From Sphingobacteriales bacterium (GTDB taxonomy: Bacteria; Bacteroidota; Bacteroidia; Chitinophagales; Chitinophagaceae), in NCBI GenBank assembly GCA_947463665.1, contig CANHUD010000008.1:1-22668 (forward strand): a stretch of 22,668 bases of DNA, written 5' to 3'. The notes below the pieces were generated by a model. It made no database searches. It saw only the letters and a program-made list of their open reading frames with translations, and was not told the DNA's origin. Numbering within the stretch: the first letter of the stretch is position 1; every line of letters begins with the position of its first letter. Made by a program: the position numbers and the translations under genes. Below are positions 7,566-14,842 of this stretch, in pieces.

Positions 7566-7979
7566 TTAAAAGTCATCGTCATCGTCGTCAAAGCGACCAC
7601 TGTCATCAAAAAATCCAAGATCCTTGAATTCATCATCGATAGAGAAATCGTCGTCATCACCGGATTTCTTGGATCCACCGGTTTTTTTGGCAGCCGATTT
7701 GGATTTAGGAAGTTCAAATTCATCGAAGTCCGGATCCCAGTCCTCATCTTCTTCCACTTTTTCCCAATCATCCACATCTTCGTCCATATCCCCCTCATCG
7801 TCCTCCTCATCGGAGGAACGCTTGTTGGAAGAACGAGGGTTCTCCTCTTCTTCAACAGGATCATTCTCGTCTAACTCGTCCTCCTTTTTCTTTTTGGAAC
7901 GAGATGCAGATTTTGAGGAGGATTCAGGATCCTCCGCTTTCTTCGTAGCAACCTTTTTAGGTTTTTCAGACTTAGCCAT
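7566..7979 (-). CDS. acidic low-complexity protein of unknown function
   Basis: The ORF encodes 137 residues from ATG 7979. I recognise no enzyme domain. The N-terminus is lysine/serine rich (MAKSEKPKKVATKKAED), the middle is mostly Asp and Glu with a WEKVEEDEDWDPDFDEFELP segment, then a basic patch (KSKSAAKKTGGSKKSG), then SIDDEFKDLGFFDD, and the protein ends in FDDDDDDF. It is probably disordered. The Trp/Phe-containing acidic segments and the distinct C-terminal block suggest a conserved reverse-strand protein rather than chance; similar proteins next to purA are, from memory, common in Chitinophagaceae. The acidic end capped by Phe resembles the SSB C-terminal tip, which docks replication and repair proteins; that likeness is only suggestive. 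The gene lies between purA and pabB, 2 bp before the pabB start. Confidence 0.75.
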   Translation of the reverse strand: MAKSEKPKKVATKKAEDPESSSKSASRSKKKKEDELDENDPVEEEENPRSSNKRSSDEEDDEGDMDEDVDDWEKVEEDEDWDPDFDEFELPKSKSAAKKTGGSKKSGDDDDFSIDDEFKDLGFFDDSGRFDDDDDDF

Positions 7980-8053
7980 TTGAGCAGGATTAACTGACGT
8001 AAAATTTCTATGTAATTTTTATATAGCCAAATTTTTCTCCATATTTTTCCGTC

Positions 8054-9319
8054 TTATGCCAAACGGATTATCTGATCTCTTCCGGGACCATTGGAGACAT
8101 ACGTAATACGAACGCCAAGATAGGTGTTGATATGGTTAATATAGTTCTGCATCTGCTCTGGAAGGGCATCGGCAGACTGAATACCGGTGATATCTTTTTT
8201 CCATCCCGGGAAGGAGCTAAGAATAGGTTCAATGGTTGCCTTCAGCATCTGATAAGGCACTTCACTCCGTTCCTGCCCGTTCACGCTGTACCGTTCGCAA
8301 ACGGATAACGATTCAAAACTGTCCAGTACATCCGCCTTGGTCATTACAATCTGCGTTACACCATTGATCATACACGCAAATTTAAGGGCTACCAGGTCGA
8401 TCCAGCCGCAACGGCGTGGTCTTCCGGTAGTAGCACCAAACTCATTGCCCAGCCTCCGTAGTTCTTCACCGGTCTCATTTTCCAGTTCTGTAGGGAAGGG
8501 TCCGCTTCCTACCCGGGTACAATAGGCCTTGGAAACACCAATTACCTCCCGGATCTTTTGCGGTGCCACCCCCAGTCCGGAGCATACGCCGGAAGTGGTG
8601 GTACTGGAAGAAGTCACAAACGGAAACGTTCCGAAATCCACGTCCAGCATACTGCCCTGTGCTCCTTCGGCCAGTACACGGGCTCCTTTGCTTAACCGGT
8701 CGTTGATAAAATACTCACCATTCACGATATTAAGTTCCCGCATAAATTCCAGCGCTTCAAAAAACTCTTCTTCCCAGGCCGAAATATCTTCGTTGAAATT
8801 ATAGGCATCCAGTAATCGCTGGTGCTTGAGGCGAAGCTTAATATACTGAGTAGTGAAGTTCTTATCCAGCAAATCTCCTACACGCAAACCATTCCGCCCG
8901 GTTTTATCCATGTAAGCAGGGCCAATTCCCTTTAATGTTGAGCCGATTTTCTCGTTGCCCTTTGAAATTTCTGAGGCTTTGTCCAACGCCCGATGAGTAG
9001 GCAGAATCAGATGGGTACGCTCGGAAATGAACAGATTCTTCCGGCAGTCTACACCCATTTCTGCTACTTTCTGCGCTTCTTTTCGCAGGGTCACCGGATC
9101 GAGCACCACCCCATTACCGATCAGGTTGATGATTCCATCGTGAAAAACGCCTGAAGGGATCTGATGCAATACTACTTTCTTACCCTCTACGTAGAGTGTA
9201 TGACCGGCATTCGGACCTCCCTGAAAACGAGCGATGATGTCGTATCCAGGTGCAAAATAATCTACAATCTTCCCCTTTCCTTCATCGCCCCACTGGAGGC
9301 CTAATAATACATCAACCAT
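8054..9319 (-). CDS. purA: adenylosuccinate synthetase
   Basis: PurA joins IMP and aspartate using GTP to make adenylosuccinate, the first step from IMP to AMP. I chose ATG 9319 (421 residues, MVDVLLGLQWGDEGKGK); an upstream in-frame start at 9361 would overlap the -7 box and add 14 residues absent from the family. Key motifs are visible: the GDEGKGK loop with catalytic Asp12, GGPNAGHT with His40, IGNGVVLDP, STLKGIGPAY, LAEGAQGSMLDVDFGTFPFVTSSSTT, and GRPRRCGWID. Length and residues are normal. It lies just downstream of relA/spoT on the same strand with its own -7 box. Since (p)ppGpp inhibits PurA in other bacteria, the neighbour pair is functionally sensible, though that may be coincidence. 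Confidence 0.97.
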   Translation of the reverse strand: MVDVLLGLQWGDEGKGKIVDYFAPGYDIIARFQGGPNAGHTLYVEGKKVVLHQIPSGVFHDGIINLIGNGVVLDPVTLRKEAQKVAEMGVDCRKNLFISERTHLILPTHRALDKASEISKGNEKIGSTLKGIGPAYMDKTGRNGLRVGDLLDKNFTTQYIKLRLKHQRLLDAYNFNEDISAWEEEFFEALEFMRELNIVNGEYFINDRLSKGARVLAEGAQGSMLDVDFGTFPFVTSSSTTTSGVCSGLGVAPQKIREVIGVSKAYCTRVGSGPFPTELENETGEELRRLGNEFGATTGRPRRCGWIDLVALKFACMINGVTQIVMTKADVLDSFESLSVCERYSVNGQERSEVPYQMLKATIEPILSSFPGWKKDITGIQSADALPEQMQNYINHINTYLGVRITYVSNGPGRDQIIRLA

Positions 9320-9338
9320 GTGCCTTTTTTGAGAATGG

Positions 9339-9346
9339 CAAAGATA
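9339..9346 (-). promoter_or_regulatory. -7 box of purA
   Basis: Read on the reverse strand, TATCTTTG matches the TAnnTTTG consensus exactly and ends 19 nt before the chosen purA ATG, supporting that start. No clear -33 TTG is seen at 19-20 bp. It lies between the relA stop and purA, so purA can be transcribed separately. Confidence 0.65.
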
Positions 9347-9361
9347 GTACGTTAAGGGCAA

Positions 9362-11611
9362 CTATACAGATTCCGTATCGAATCGTTCTACAGAATGAAT
9401 ACCGGGTAATTGTTTAAGCCGGGAAAAAAGATGTTCCAATTCCTCCTTATCATGCACATAAAGTTTTATCGTTCCCCTGAAAAGTCCTTCCTGCGCCTCA
9501 ATCGTGAGTGCCGCAATGTTGATCTTGAGTTCACCGGAGATCAGGTTGGTAATTTTATTGATCACGCCCACATCGTCCAGTCCGATGATGTAAATACCGG
9601 TAAGGAACGATATCTCCTTATTTTTTGCCCACTTGGTTTTTACCACCCTATGGCCGAATTGTGATAACAAACGGGTTGCATTCGGACAATTGGTCCTATG
9701 AATGATAAGTCCTTTTCCGGTAGACACGAATCCGAATACATCGTCCCCTGGAATGGGCTTGCAGCAATTGGCAAGTGTGTACACGATTCTGTCGCTGGAC
9801 TCTCCGAATATGATCAGTTCCGTATCTTTTTTGGATCCCGTTCTGGACGGATCAGCCTCCGCCCGCTGTTCTGCCTCCTGTTTTATCGGTTTGGGCGCTT
9901 CCAGCTTATCCCCCAGCACATGGAAATCCCTGAGCTCATGGAGGTCGATACTTTTGGTAGCAATCCGGTAAAAAAGATCAAGCGGGGAAGATAGTTTGTA
10001 AAATCCTGTAAGCAGCTCGATGTTGAAGGTTTGATAAGCAGCACCTATGCCTTCCAGTTTACGCTGCAGTATATATTTCCCGTCCTCCGCTACTTTACGC
10101 TTTTCTTCCTTGAGTGCATCTTTGATTTTATTTCTGGCCTTTGCGGTAACCACCACATTCAGCCAGTCTTCCGAAGGTTTCTGTTTATTTGAGGTGATAA
10201 TCTCGATCTGGTCTCCATTCCGCAGTTTATGCGAGATCGGAACCAATTTGTGGTTCACCTTGGCGCCAATACACTTGCTGCCGATGGCACTGTGTATGGA
10301 AAAAGCAAAATCAAGGGCACTTGCCCCGGTTGGCAGCATCTTCACATCTCCCTTGGGGGTATACACATAGATCTCCTCGGTCAGGAACGATGTCTTGAAA
10401 TCATGCAGGAAATCGATCGTTCCGATGTCCTGATGTGCCAGCATCTCCCTGATCTGGGCAAACCATTTATCAAACCGGTCTTCTTCTGTACCTCCTTCCT
10501 TATATTTCCAGTGGGCAGCCAGTCCTTTCTCTGCGATCTCATTCATCCGTTTGGAGCGGATCTGTACTTCCACCCATTTCCCCTGCGGACCCATCACGGT
10601 GGTATGCAGCGCCTCATATCCATTCGATTTCGGATTGCTGAGCCAGTCGCGCAGACGCTCCGGCGAGGGCGTGTACATATCCGTGATCAGCGAATAAACT
10701 TTCCAGCAATCCTCCTTTTCCCGCTCCTGCGGCGAGGTGAGGATGATACGGATCGCAAAAAGATCGTACACTTCCTCAAAGCTCACCCCTTTTTTCTTCA
10801 TCTTATTCCAGATGGAATGGATCGATTTAGGCCTTCCCTGGATTTCATAGAGGAACTCTGCCCGGTCCAGTTTATCTCTTATTGGTTTGATGAACTCATT
10901 GATATAGCGGGTGCGTTCCCGTTTGGTTTCAGAAAGTTTTCGGGCGATTTCCCTGTACGGGGCCGGCTCCAGGTATTTCATCGCCAGATCCTCCAGCTCG
11001 GTCTTGATATTGTAAATACCCATCCGGTGTGCCAGTGGCGCATATACATAAACAGTTTCCGATGAAACTTTCAGCTGCTTCTCCGGCTTCATGCTGTCCA
11101 TCGTCCGCATATTGTGCAGACGGTCTGCAAGTTTGATCAGAATCACCCGCGGATCATCCGTCAGCGTCAGCAGAATTTTTTTGAAATTCTCCGCCTGCTG
11201 GCTGGAATTCGAATCCACCACATGCGAGATCTTGGTCAGCCCGTCTATGATCCGCGCGATCTCCGTTCCAAACTCACGCTCTACTTCATCCAGCGTAACA
11301 TCGGTATCTTCAACCGTATCGTGGAGCAATGCGCAAATGGTGGAACGTACCCCCAGGCCGATCTCCTCCACACAAATGCGGGCAACGGCCAGCGGATGCA
11401 GAATGTAAGGCTCCCCGCTTTTCCGGCGCATGGTCTTGTGTGCATCTACCGCTATTTCAAAAGCACGACGCACCAGCTCTTTGTCGCCGGGCTTTAGCTT
11501 GGGTTTCAATACCCGCAGCAATGACCTGTACTGGCGTACGATCTCTTTCTTTTCCTGCTCTTCATTCAGGTCATATTTTGGCAACAAAGGTTGTGATTCC
11601 AACAACTCCAT
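9362..11611 (-). CDS. bifunctional (p)ppGpp synthetase/hydrolase (RelA/SpoT family)
   Basis: Long Rel enzymes make and degrade the alarmone (p)ppGpp. With the ATG at 11611 the protein has 749 residues in the standard order: HD hydrolase domain with His72 (ILHPLAVA), His97-Asp98 and Glu101-Asp102 (LLHDTVEDT); synthetase domain (GRPKSIHSIWNKM, YDLFAIRII, NPKSNGYEALHTTV, WVEVQIRS); TGS domain (EEIYVYTPKGDVKMLP); a zinc-finger-like segment (YTLANCCKPIPGDD, HRTNCPNA); and a C-terminal ACT domain. Hydrolase residues are intact, so the protein should do both reactions. An upstream frame extension to 11638 overlaps the -7 box and is rejected. The -7 box ends only 4 nt before the ATG, so the message may be leaderless or start at one of several nearby TTG codons. 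Confidence 0.95.
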   Translation of the reverse strand: MELLESQPLLPKYDLNEEQEKKEIVRQYRSLLRVLKPKLKPGDKELVRRAFEIAVDAHKTMRRKSGEPYILHPLAVARICVEEIGLGVRSTICALLHDTVEDTDVTLDEVEREFGTEIARIIDGLTKISHVVDSNSSQQAENFKKILLTLTDDPRVILIKLADRLHNMRTMDSMKPEKQLKVSSETVYVYAPLAHRMGIYNIKTELEDLAMKYLEPAPYREIARKLSETKRERTRYINEFIKPIRDKLDRAEFLYEIQGRPKSIHSIWNKMKKKGVSFEEVYDLFAIRIILTSPQEREKEDCWKVYSLITDMYTPSPERLRDWLSNPKSNGYEALHTTVMGPQGKWVEVQIRSKRMNEIAEKGLAAHWKYKEGGTEEDRFDKWFAQIREMLAHQDIGTIDFLHDFKTSFLTEEIYVYTPKGDVKMLPTGASALDFAFSIHSAIGSKCIGAKVNHKLVPISHKLRNGDQIEIITSNKQKPSEDWLNVVVTAKARNKIKDALKEEKRKVAEDGKYILQRKLEGIGAAYQTFNIELLTGFYKLSSPLDLFYRIATKSIDLHELRDFHVLGDKLEAPKPIKQEAEQRAEADPSRTGSKKDTELIIFGESSDRIVYTLANCCKPIPGDDVFGFVSTGKGLIIHRTNCPNATRLLSQFGHRVVKTKWAKNKEISFLTGIYIIGLDDVGVINKITNLISGELKINIAALTIEAQEGLFRGTIKLYVHDKEELEHLFSRLKQLPGIHSVERFDTESV

Positions 11612-11615
11612 ACTG

Positions 11616-11623
11616 CAAAGGTA
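11616..11623 (-). promoter_or_regulatory. -7 box abutting the relA/spoT start codon
   Basis: TACCTTTG on the reverse strand is a perfect TAnnTTTG match, followed by CAGT and then the ATG. By the usual Bacteroidota spacing, transcription would begin at or within a few bases of the start codon. No TTG is seen at the -33 position. Confidence 0.55.
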
Positions 11624-11691
11624 AGAAGCACACCCCAACCCCGTTCAGCATAATCCCGAATGCTAAAATTCTGCTTTCACAAAAATTTTCG

Positions 11692-11699
11692 TATCTTCG
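11692..11699 (+). promoter_or_regulatory. candidate -7 box of tRNA-Leu
   Basis: TATCTTCG differs from TAnnTTTG at one position and lies 10 bp before the mature tRNA 5' end; TTC lies 20 bp upstream in place of TTG. The divergent relA -7 box is about 70 bp away. Confidence 0.5.
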
Positions 11700-11709
11700 C
11701 GCCCCCTTA

Positions 11710-11791
11710 GCGCATGTGGCGTAATTGGTAGCCGCGCCAGACTTAGGATCTGGTGTCGTAAGACGTGGGGGTTCGAGTCCCTCCATGCGCA
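11710..11791 (+). tRNA. tRNA-Leu, anticodon TAG
   Basis: An 82-nt class II tRNA folds fully. The acceptor stem GCGCATG (11710-11716) pairs with CATGCGC (11784-11790), with A as discriminator. The anticodon stem CCAGA/TCTGG (11737-11741, 11749-11753) encloses loop CTTAGGA with anticodon TAG at 11744-11746. A long variable arm follows, and the T stem GGGGG/CCCTC holds TTCGAGT. It reads CUA and probably other CUN leucine codons. The 3' CCA is not encoded, so it must be added afterwards. A six-T run follows directly and may end transcription. Confidence 0.97.
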
Positions 11792-11808
11792 CTTTTTTAT
11801 CGGCCCGT

Positions 11809-11823
11809 CCGGAAGGTTTCCGG
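11809..11823 (+). repeat. small hairpin between tRNA-Leu and tig
   Basis: CCGGAA (11809-11814) and TTCCGG (11818-11823) form a perfect 6-bp stem with a GGT loop. No T-run follows, so it is not a typical terminator; it may lie in the trigger factor leader or mark tRNA 3' processing. Confidence 0.4.
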
Positions 11824-11877
11824 CCGGTTCACCGCATCAGCTGACCTTCGGATCGGCAAAACTGTTAATTAAATACT

Positions 11878-13248
11878 ATGCCCACTGTATCAAGAGAGAA
11901 CATCGGCCTGTTAAACGACAAACTGACGGTTACGGTTACCCGGGAAGATTATTTTCCGGCATTTGAAAAAAACCTGAAGCAATATGCCAAACAGGCAAAC
12001 ATTCCGGGTTTCCGCAAAGGCATGGTTCCGGCAGGTATGATCCGTAAAATGCACGGTCCTGCCCTGTTTGCAGATGAAGTGCTGCGCAGTGTGGAAAAAG
12101 GACTGATGGATTATCTCCGCGCTGAAAAACTGGACATATTCGCTCAGCCACTGGCCGCAGAAGAGAACCGAATCGATCACCTCAGCATGAATGAGCCGGC
12201 GGAATATTCCTTTTCATTCGAAATAGGTCTGAAACCAACGTTCTCCATTGACTTCGCTTCCTGGAATCTTCCCAAATATGTGGTATCGGTAACAGACGAG
12301 TCCGTGGAGGAAGAAGTTGAACGTCTGCGCCAGCGGCATGGTAAACTTTCAGAACCTGAAACAGTGTCTTCGGAAGACAATGTACTGAATGTGGTTTTTG
12401 AAGCGGCAGCTGAAGATGGAACCGTGGCTGAAGGCACAGCTTCTAAAGAAAACTCCCTGCTGGTTAAATATTTTGCGCCTTCCTTCCGTGAAAAACTGAT
12501 GGGGCTGAAAAAGGATGACTCCGTTGTACTTCAGCTGGGTAACGCTTTTGATGAGAAAGAGCGCGAATGGCTGATAAAAGACCTGGGCCTGAATGCGGCC
12601 GACGAAACTGCTCTTACACAGTCGTTCAAAATGACCGTAGTGAAAGTAGGTCTGGTAGAAAAAAGAGACCTCGAAGAATCTTTCTTTACAGAAGCATTTC
12701 CTGGTAAGGACATCAAAACAGAAGAGGCGTTCCGCCAAACCGTCAGGGAAACCATCGAAGAGCAGTGGAACAGACAGGCTGTCAATTTGCTTCACCATGA
12801 ACTGTACCACAAATTCACCGATGAGGTGAAGATGGATTTCCCCGAAGCCTTCCTCAAACGCTGGATGCAGTCCGGGGGAGAAAAGCCCAAATCCGCTGAA
12901 GAAGTGGAAGCCGAATTCCCGACTTTCCGCAACCAGCTTCAGTGGACCCTCATCTCCGATAAAATTGTTCAGGATAACCAGCTGGAAGTCCAGCCGGAAG
13001 AACTCCGTAACAGCATGAGAGAACAGATCCTTGGCTACTTCGGTGGCATGAATCTGGAAGGTGGAAACATGGGATGGATAGAGAGTTATGTAGACAAAAT
13101 GATGCAGGATGAGCAGCAGGTAGACAGTGCCTATCGCCGGCTTATCACCGAAAAGATCTTTGAATGGTCTGCCACACAGGTGAAAACCACCGAACAGCCT
13201 ATATCGGTGGAGGACTTCACCAAACTGCAGCACCAGCATCAGCATTGA
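11878..13248 (+). CDS. tig: trigger factor
   Basis: Trigger factor is the ribosome-bound chaperone that meets nascent chains at the exit tunnel. The 456-residue product has the N-terminal ribosome-binding domain with the signature loop GFRKG (44-48, in IPGFRKGMVP). A middle region (about 145-250) sits where the FKBP-type PPIase domain belongs but looks diverged, and a long helical C-terminal region follows (about 255-440). The protein ends in QHQHQH, a small histidine-rich tail. Length is normal for the family. ATG 11878 gives the expected start. It is followed by clpP1, clpP2 and clpX on the same strand, the classical tig-clpP-clpX order, although the 161-bp gap to clpP1 suggests separate control. 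Confidence 0.95.
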   Translation: MPTVSRENIGLLNDKLTVTVTREDYFPAFEKNLKQYAKQANIPGFRKGMVPAGMIRKMHGPALFADEVLRSVEKGLMDYLRAEKLDIFAQPLAAEENRIDHLSMNEPAEYSFSFEIGLKPTFSIDFASWNLPKYVVSVTDESVEEEVERLRQRHGKLSEPETVSSEDNVLNVVFEAAAEDGTVAEGTASKENSLLVKYFAPSFREKLMGLKKDDSVVLQLGNAFDEKEREWLIKDLGLNAADETALTQSFKMTVVKVGLVEKRDLEESFFTEAFPGKDIKTEEAFRQTVRETIEEQWNRQAVNLLHHELYHKFTDEVKMDFPEAFLKRWMQSGGEKPKSAEEVEAEFPTFRNQLQWTLISDKIVQDNQLEVQPEELRNSMREQILGYFGGMNLEGGNMGWIESYVDKMMQDEQQVDSAYRRLITEKIFEWSATQVKTTEQPISVEDFTKLQHQHQH

Positions 13249-13292
13249 TCCTTATCAGATACGCAAGGGAGCGAAGCGCTCTTAAGATAAAT

Positions 13293-13339
13293 GGCAAACT
13301 GTTCCCATGGCTAAAGCAGGCCGGAAGGGACAGTTTGTC
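13293..13339. repeat. imperfect inverted repeat upstream of clpP1
   Basis: CAAACTGT (13295-13302), one unpaired T and CCC (13304-13306) face GGG (13327-13329) followed by ACAGTTTG (13330-13337), giving an 8+3 bp stem with a 20-nt loop. It lies in the tig-clpP1 gap, with a smaller GAGCG/CGCTC hairpin just upstream. No T-run follows. It could be an operator for clpP control or an RNA structure; there is no match to the CIRCE heat-shock element. Confidence 0.5.
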
Positions 13340-13409
13340 GCATTTTAACCCTTTAGCACGATTTTAGAGCATCAAAACAAGTAACTTGCCTAATTATAAA
13401 ATACCCGCT

Positions 13410-14096
13410 ATGGATTTTGGAAAAGAATTTGAAAAATACGCAGTGAAACACCGGGGTATTTCCAGTAATACCCTTCATGGATATACCCAGCACATGGTCA
13501 CCAATCTGACCCCCAACATCATTGAGGAACGGCCTATGAACATCGCTGTGATGGATGTGTACAGCCGCCTGATGATGGACCGGATCATCTTTCTGGGCTA
13601 TCCGATCACGGATGAAGTTGCCAATATTATAACCGCACAGCTTCTTTTCCTGGACAGCACGGATCGCCAGCGCGATATCCAGATGTATATCAACAGCCCG
13701 GGCGGTTCAGTATATGCCGGTCTGGGTGTTTATGACACCATGCAGTATGTAACCCCGGATGTGGCCACCATCACCATCGGCGTTGCTGCCAGTATGGCGG
13801 CAGTACTGATGTGCGCCGGTACTCATGGCAAGCGGACAGCCCTCAAACATTCGAGGATCATGATGCACCAGCCCAGTGCAGGTGCCGGTGGACAGGCATC
13901 GGATATTGAGATAACGGTTAATCAGGTGAAAAAACTGAAAAGAGAACTCTACGAAGTTGTGGCCAACCACAGTGGTCAGGATGTAGAACGAATTGCACAG
14001 GATTTCGACCGGGATTTCTGGATGACCGCACAGGAAGCCAAGGAATACGGACTGGTAGATGAAGTATTGCTCACCAATCCCAGAAAACAAAAATAA
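13410..14096 (+). CDS. clpP: ATP-dependent Clp protease proteolytic subunit (paralogue 1)
   Basis: ClpP forms a 14-subunit serine-protease barrel that degrades proteins unfolded by ClpX or other AAA+ partners. I chose ATG 13410 (228 residues, MDFGKEFEKYAVKHRGIS), which fits Bacteroidota ClpP N-termini; an upstream TTG at 13386 adds eight residues. The catalytic triad Ser128 (VAASMAA), His153 (IMMHQPSAG) and Asp202 (DRDFWM) has the standard spacing of 25 and 49. The N-terminus before RPMNIAVMDVYSRLMMDRIIFL is longer than in E. coli and may be a propeptide. A second clpP starts 2 bp after its stop. A TAACTTGC sequence near the start is only a weak -7 candidate. Confidence 0.96.
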   Translation: MDFGKEFEKYAVKHRGISSNTLHGYTQHMVTNLTPNIIEERPMNIAVMDVYSRLMMDRIIFLGYPITDEVANIITAQLLFLDSTDRQRDIQMYINSPGGSVYAGLGVYDTMQYVTPDVATITIGVAASMAAVLMCAGTHGKRTALKHSRIMMHQPSAGAGGQASDIEITVNQVKKLKRELYEVVANHSGQDVERIAQDFDRDFWMTAQEAKEYGLVDEVLLTNPRKQK

Positions 14097-14098
14097 CT

Positions 14099-14725
14099 AT
14101 GGAATACTTGAATCAGAAGATACGCGTCCGGATGGAAGAAGAGGATGAACCAAAACTTCCCGAAAATCCGATGGAAAAAATGTTCAGCACCGCCCAGTTC
14201 GACAAAAAATTCATCGAACAGCGAAAAATTTTCCTCTGGGGTCCGGTTGATGATCGCAGTGCAAAAGATATTACCTCACGCCTGCTTTATCTGGAGGCCA
14301 TCGATCCGGGAAAAGAAATCACTTTTTATATCAATAGCCCGGGTGGCGTGGTAACCAGCGGAATGGTGATCTACGATACCATGCAAATGATCAGCTCCCC
14401 TGTATCTACCGTCTGTATGGGAATGGCCGCATCCATGGGATCCATCCTGCTTAGCGGTGGTGCCAAAGGACGGCGATTCATCTTCCCGCACGGAGAAGTT
14501 ATGATCCATCAGCCCAGTGGCGGCGGACAGGGTACTTCAGCAGATCTGGAGATCATGGCAGAACAAATTCGCAGGATCAAAGAACTGGGAGCTAAAATCC
14601 TGGCCGATAATTGCAGCCAGCCTTTCGAAAAAGTTATGAAGGATTTTGACCGCGATTACTGGATGGATGCACAGGAATCTGTGAAATATGGTATCGTTGA
14701 TGGCGTACTTAACTCCATCAGCTAA
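14099..14725 (+). CDS. ATP-dependent Clp protease proteolytic subunit (paralogue 2)
   Basis: This second ClpP (208 residues, ATG 14099) starts 2 bp after clpP1, so the two are almost certainly co-translated. Its triad is complete: Ser112 (MAASMGS), His137 (VMIHQPSGG) and Asp186 (DRDYWM), with the same 25/49 spacing. It is clearly different from clpP1: the N-terminus is acidic (RMEEEDEPKLPENPMEKMF), and it has KIFLWGPVDDRSAKDI where clpP1 has RIIFLGYPITDEVANI. In other bacteria with two adjacent ClpPs the subunits can form mixed 7+7 barrels; whether that happens here is inference. A weak hairpin and T-run separate it from clpX. Confidence 0.94.
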   Translation: MEYLNQKIRVRMEEEDEPKLPENPMEKMFSTAQFDKKFIEQRKIFLWGPVDDRSAKDITSRLLYLEAIDPGKEITFYINSPGGVVTSGMVIYDTMQMISSPVSTVCMGMAASMGSILLSGGAKGRRFIFPHGEVMIHQPSGGGQGTSADLEIMAEQIRRIKELGAKILADNCSQPFEKVMKDFDRDYWMDAQESVKYGIVDGVLNSIS

Positions 14726-14782
14726 CTGACTTACAGCGACTTATGCACGCAGCTGTCTAAATAAAAAATGAGACCAGTAGCA

Positions 14783-14809
14783 GCCAGCTATGGCATTAGC
14801 CGTTTTTTT
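14783..14809 (+). terminator. weak candidate terminator after clpP2
   Basis: Short competing stems (GCCA/TGGC at 14783-14794, or GCTA/TAGC at 14787-14800) precede a run of seven T (14803-14809). The stems are only 4 bp, so termination would be partial at best. Confidence 0.3.
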
Positions 14810-14813
14810 GTGT

Positions 14814-14821
14814 TACATTTG
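14814..14821 (+). promoter_or_regulatory. -7 box of clpX
   Basis: TACATTTG is an exact TAnnTTTG match, 21 bp before the clpX ATG. The -33 position is poor. It implies clpX can be transcribed apart from the clpP pair. Confidence 0.65.
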
Positions 14822-14842
14822 ATACTCTGAAGTATTTATAGT

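Noticed and set aside
7624..7983. Serine-rich frame opposite the acidic gene
   Set aside because: Its Ser runs are the complement of Asp/Glu codon runs; the acidic strand has structured aromatic patches and tight coupling to pabB, so it is the coding one.
9320..9361. 14-residue N-terminal extension of purA
   Set aside because: It overlaps an exact -7 box and is not part of the PurA family, which starts with MVDVLLGLQWGDEG.
10229..11065. 278-codon open frame antisense to relA/spoT
   Set aside because: Fully inside the synthetase/HD coding region on the other strand, with no recognisable motif.
11793..11823. Terminator formed by the CCGGAA/TTCCGG hairpin
   Set aside because: The T-run precedes the hairpin rather than following it, so it lacks the order needed for a rho-independent terminator on the forward strand.
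12349..13245. 298-codon open frame antisense to trigger factor
   Set aside because: Complement of the tig helical region; the Phe/His-rich composition is the mirror of Glu/Lys/Met-rich coding sequence.
13353..13359. TTAGCAC upstream of clpP1 as a CIRCE heat-shock operator half-site
   Set aside because: The second half (GAGTGCTAA after 9 bp) is missing, so this is a chance heptamer.
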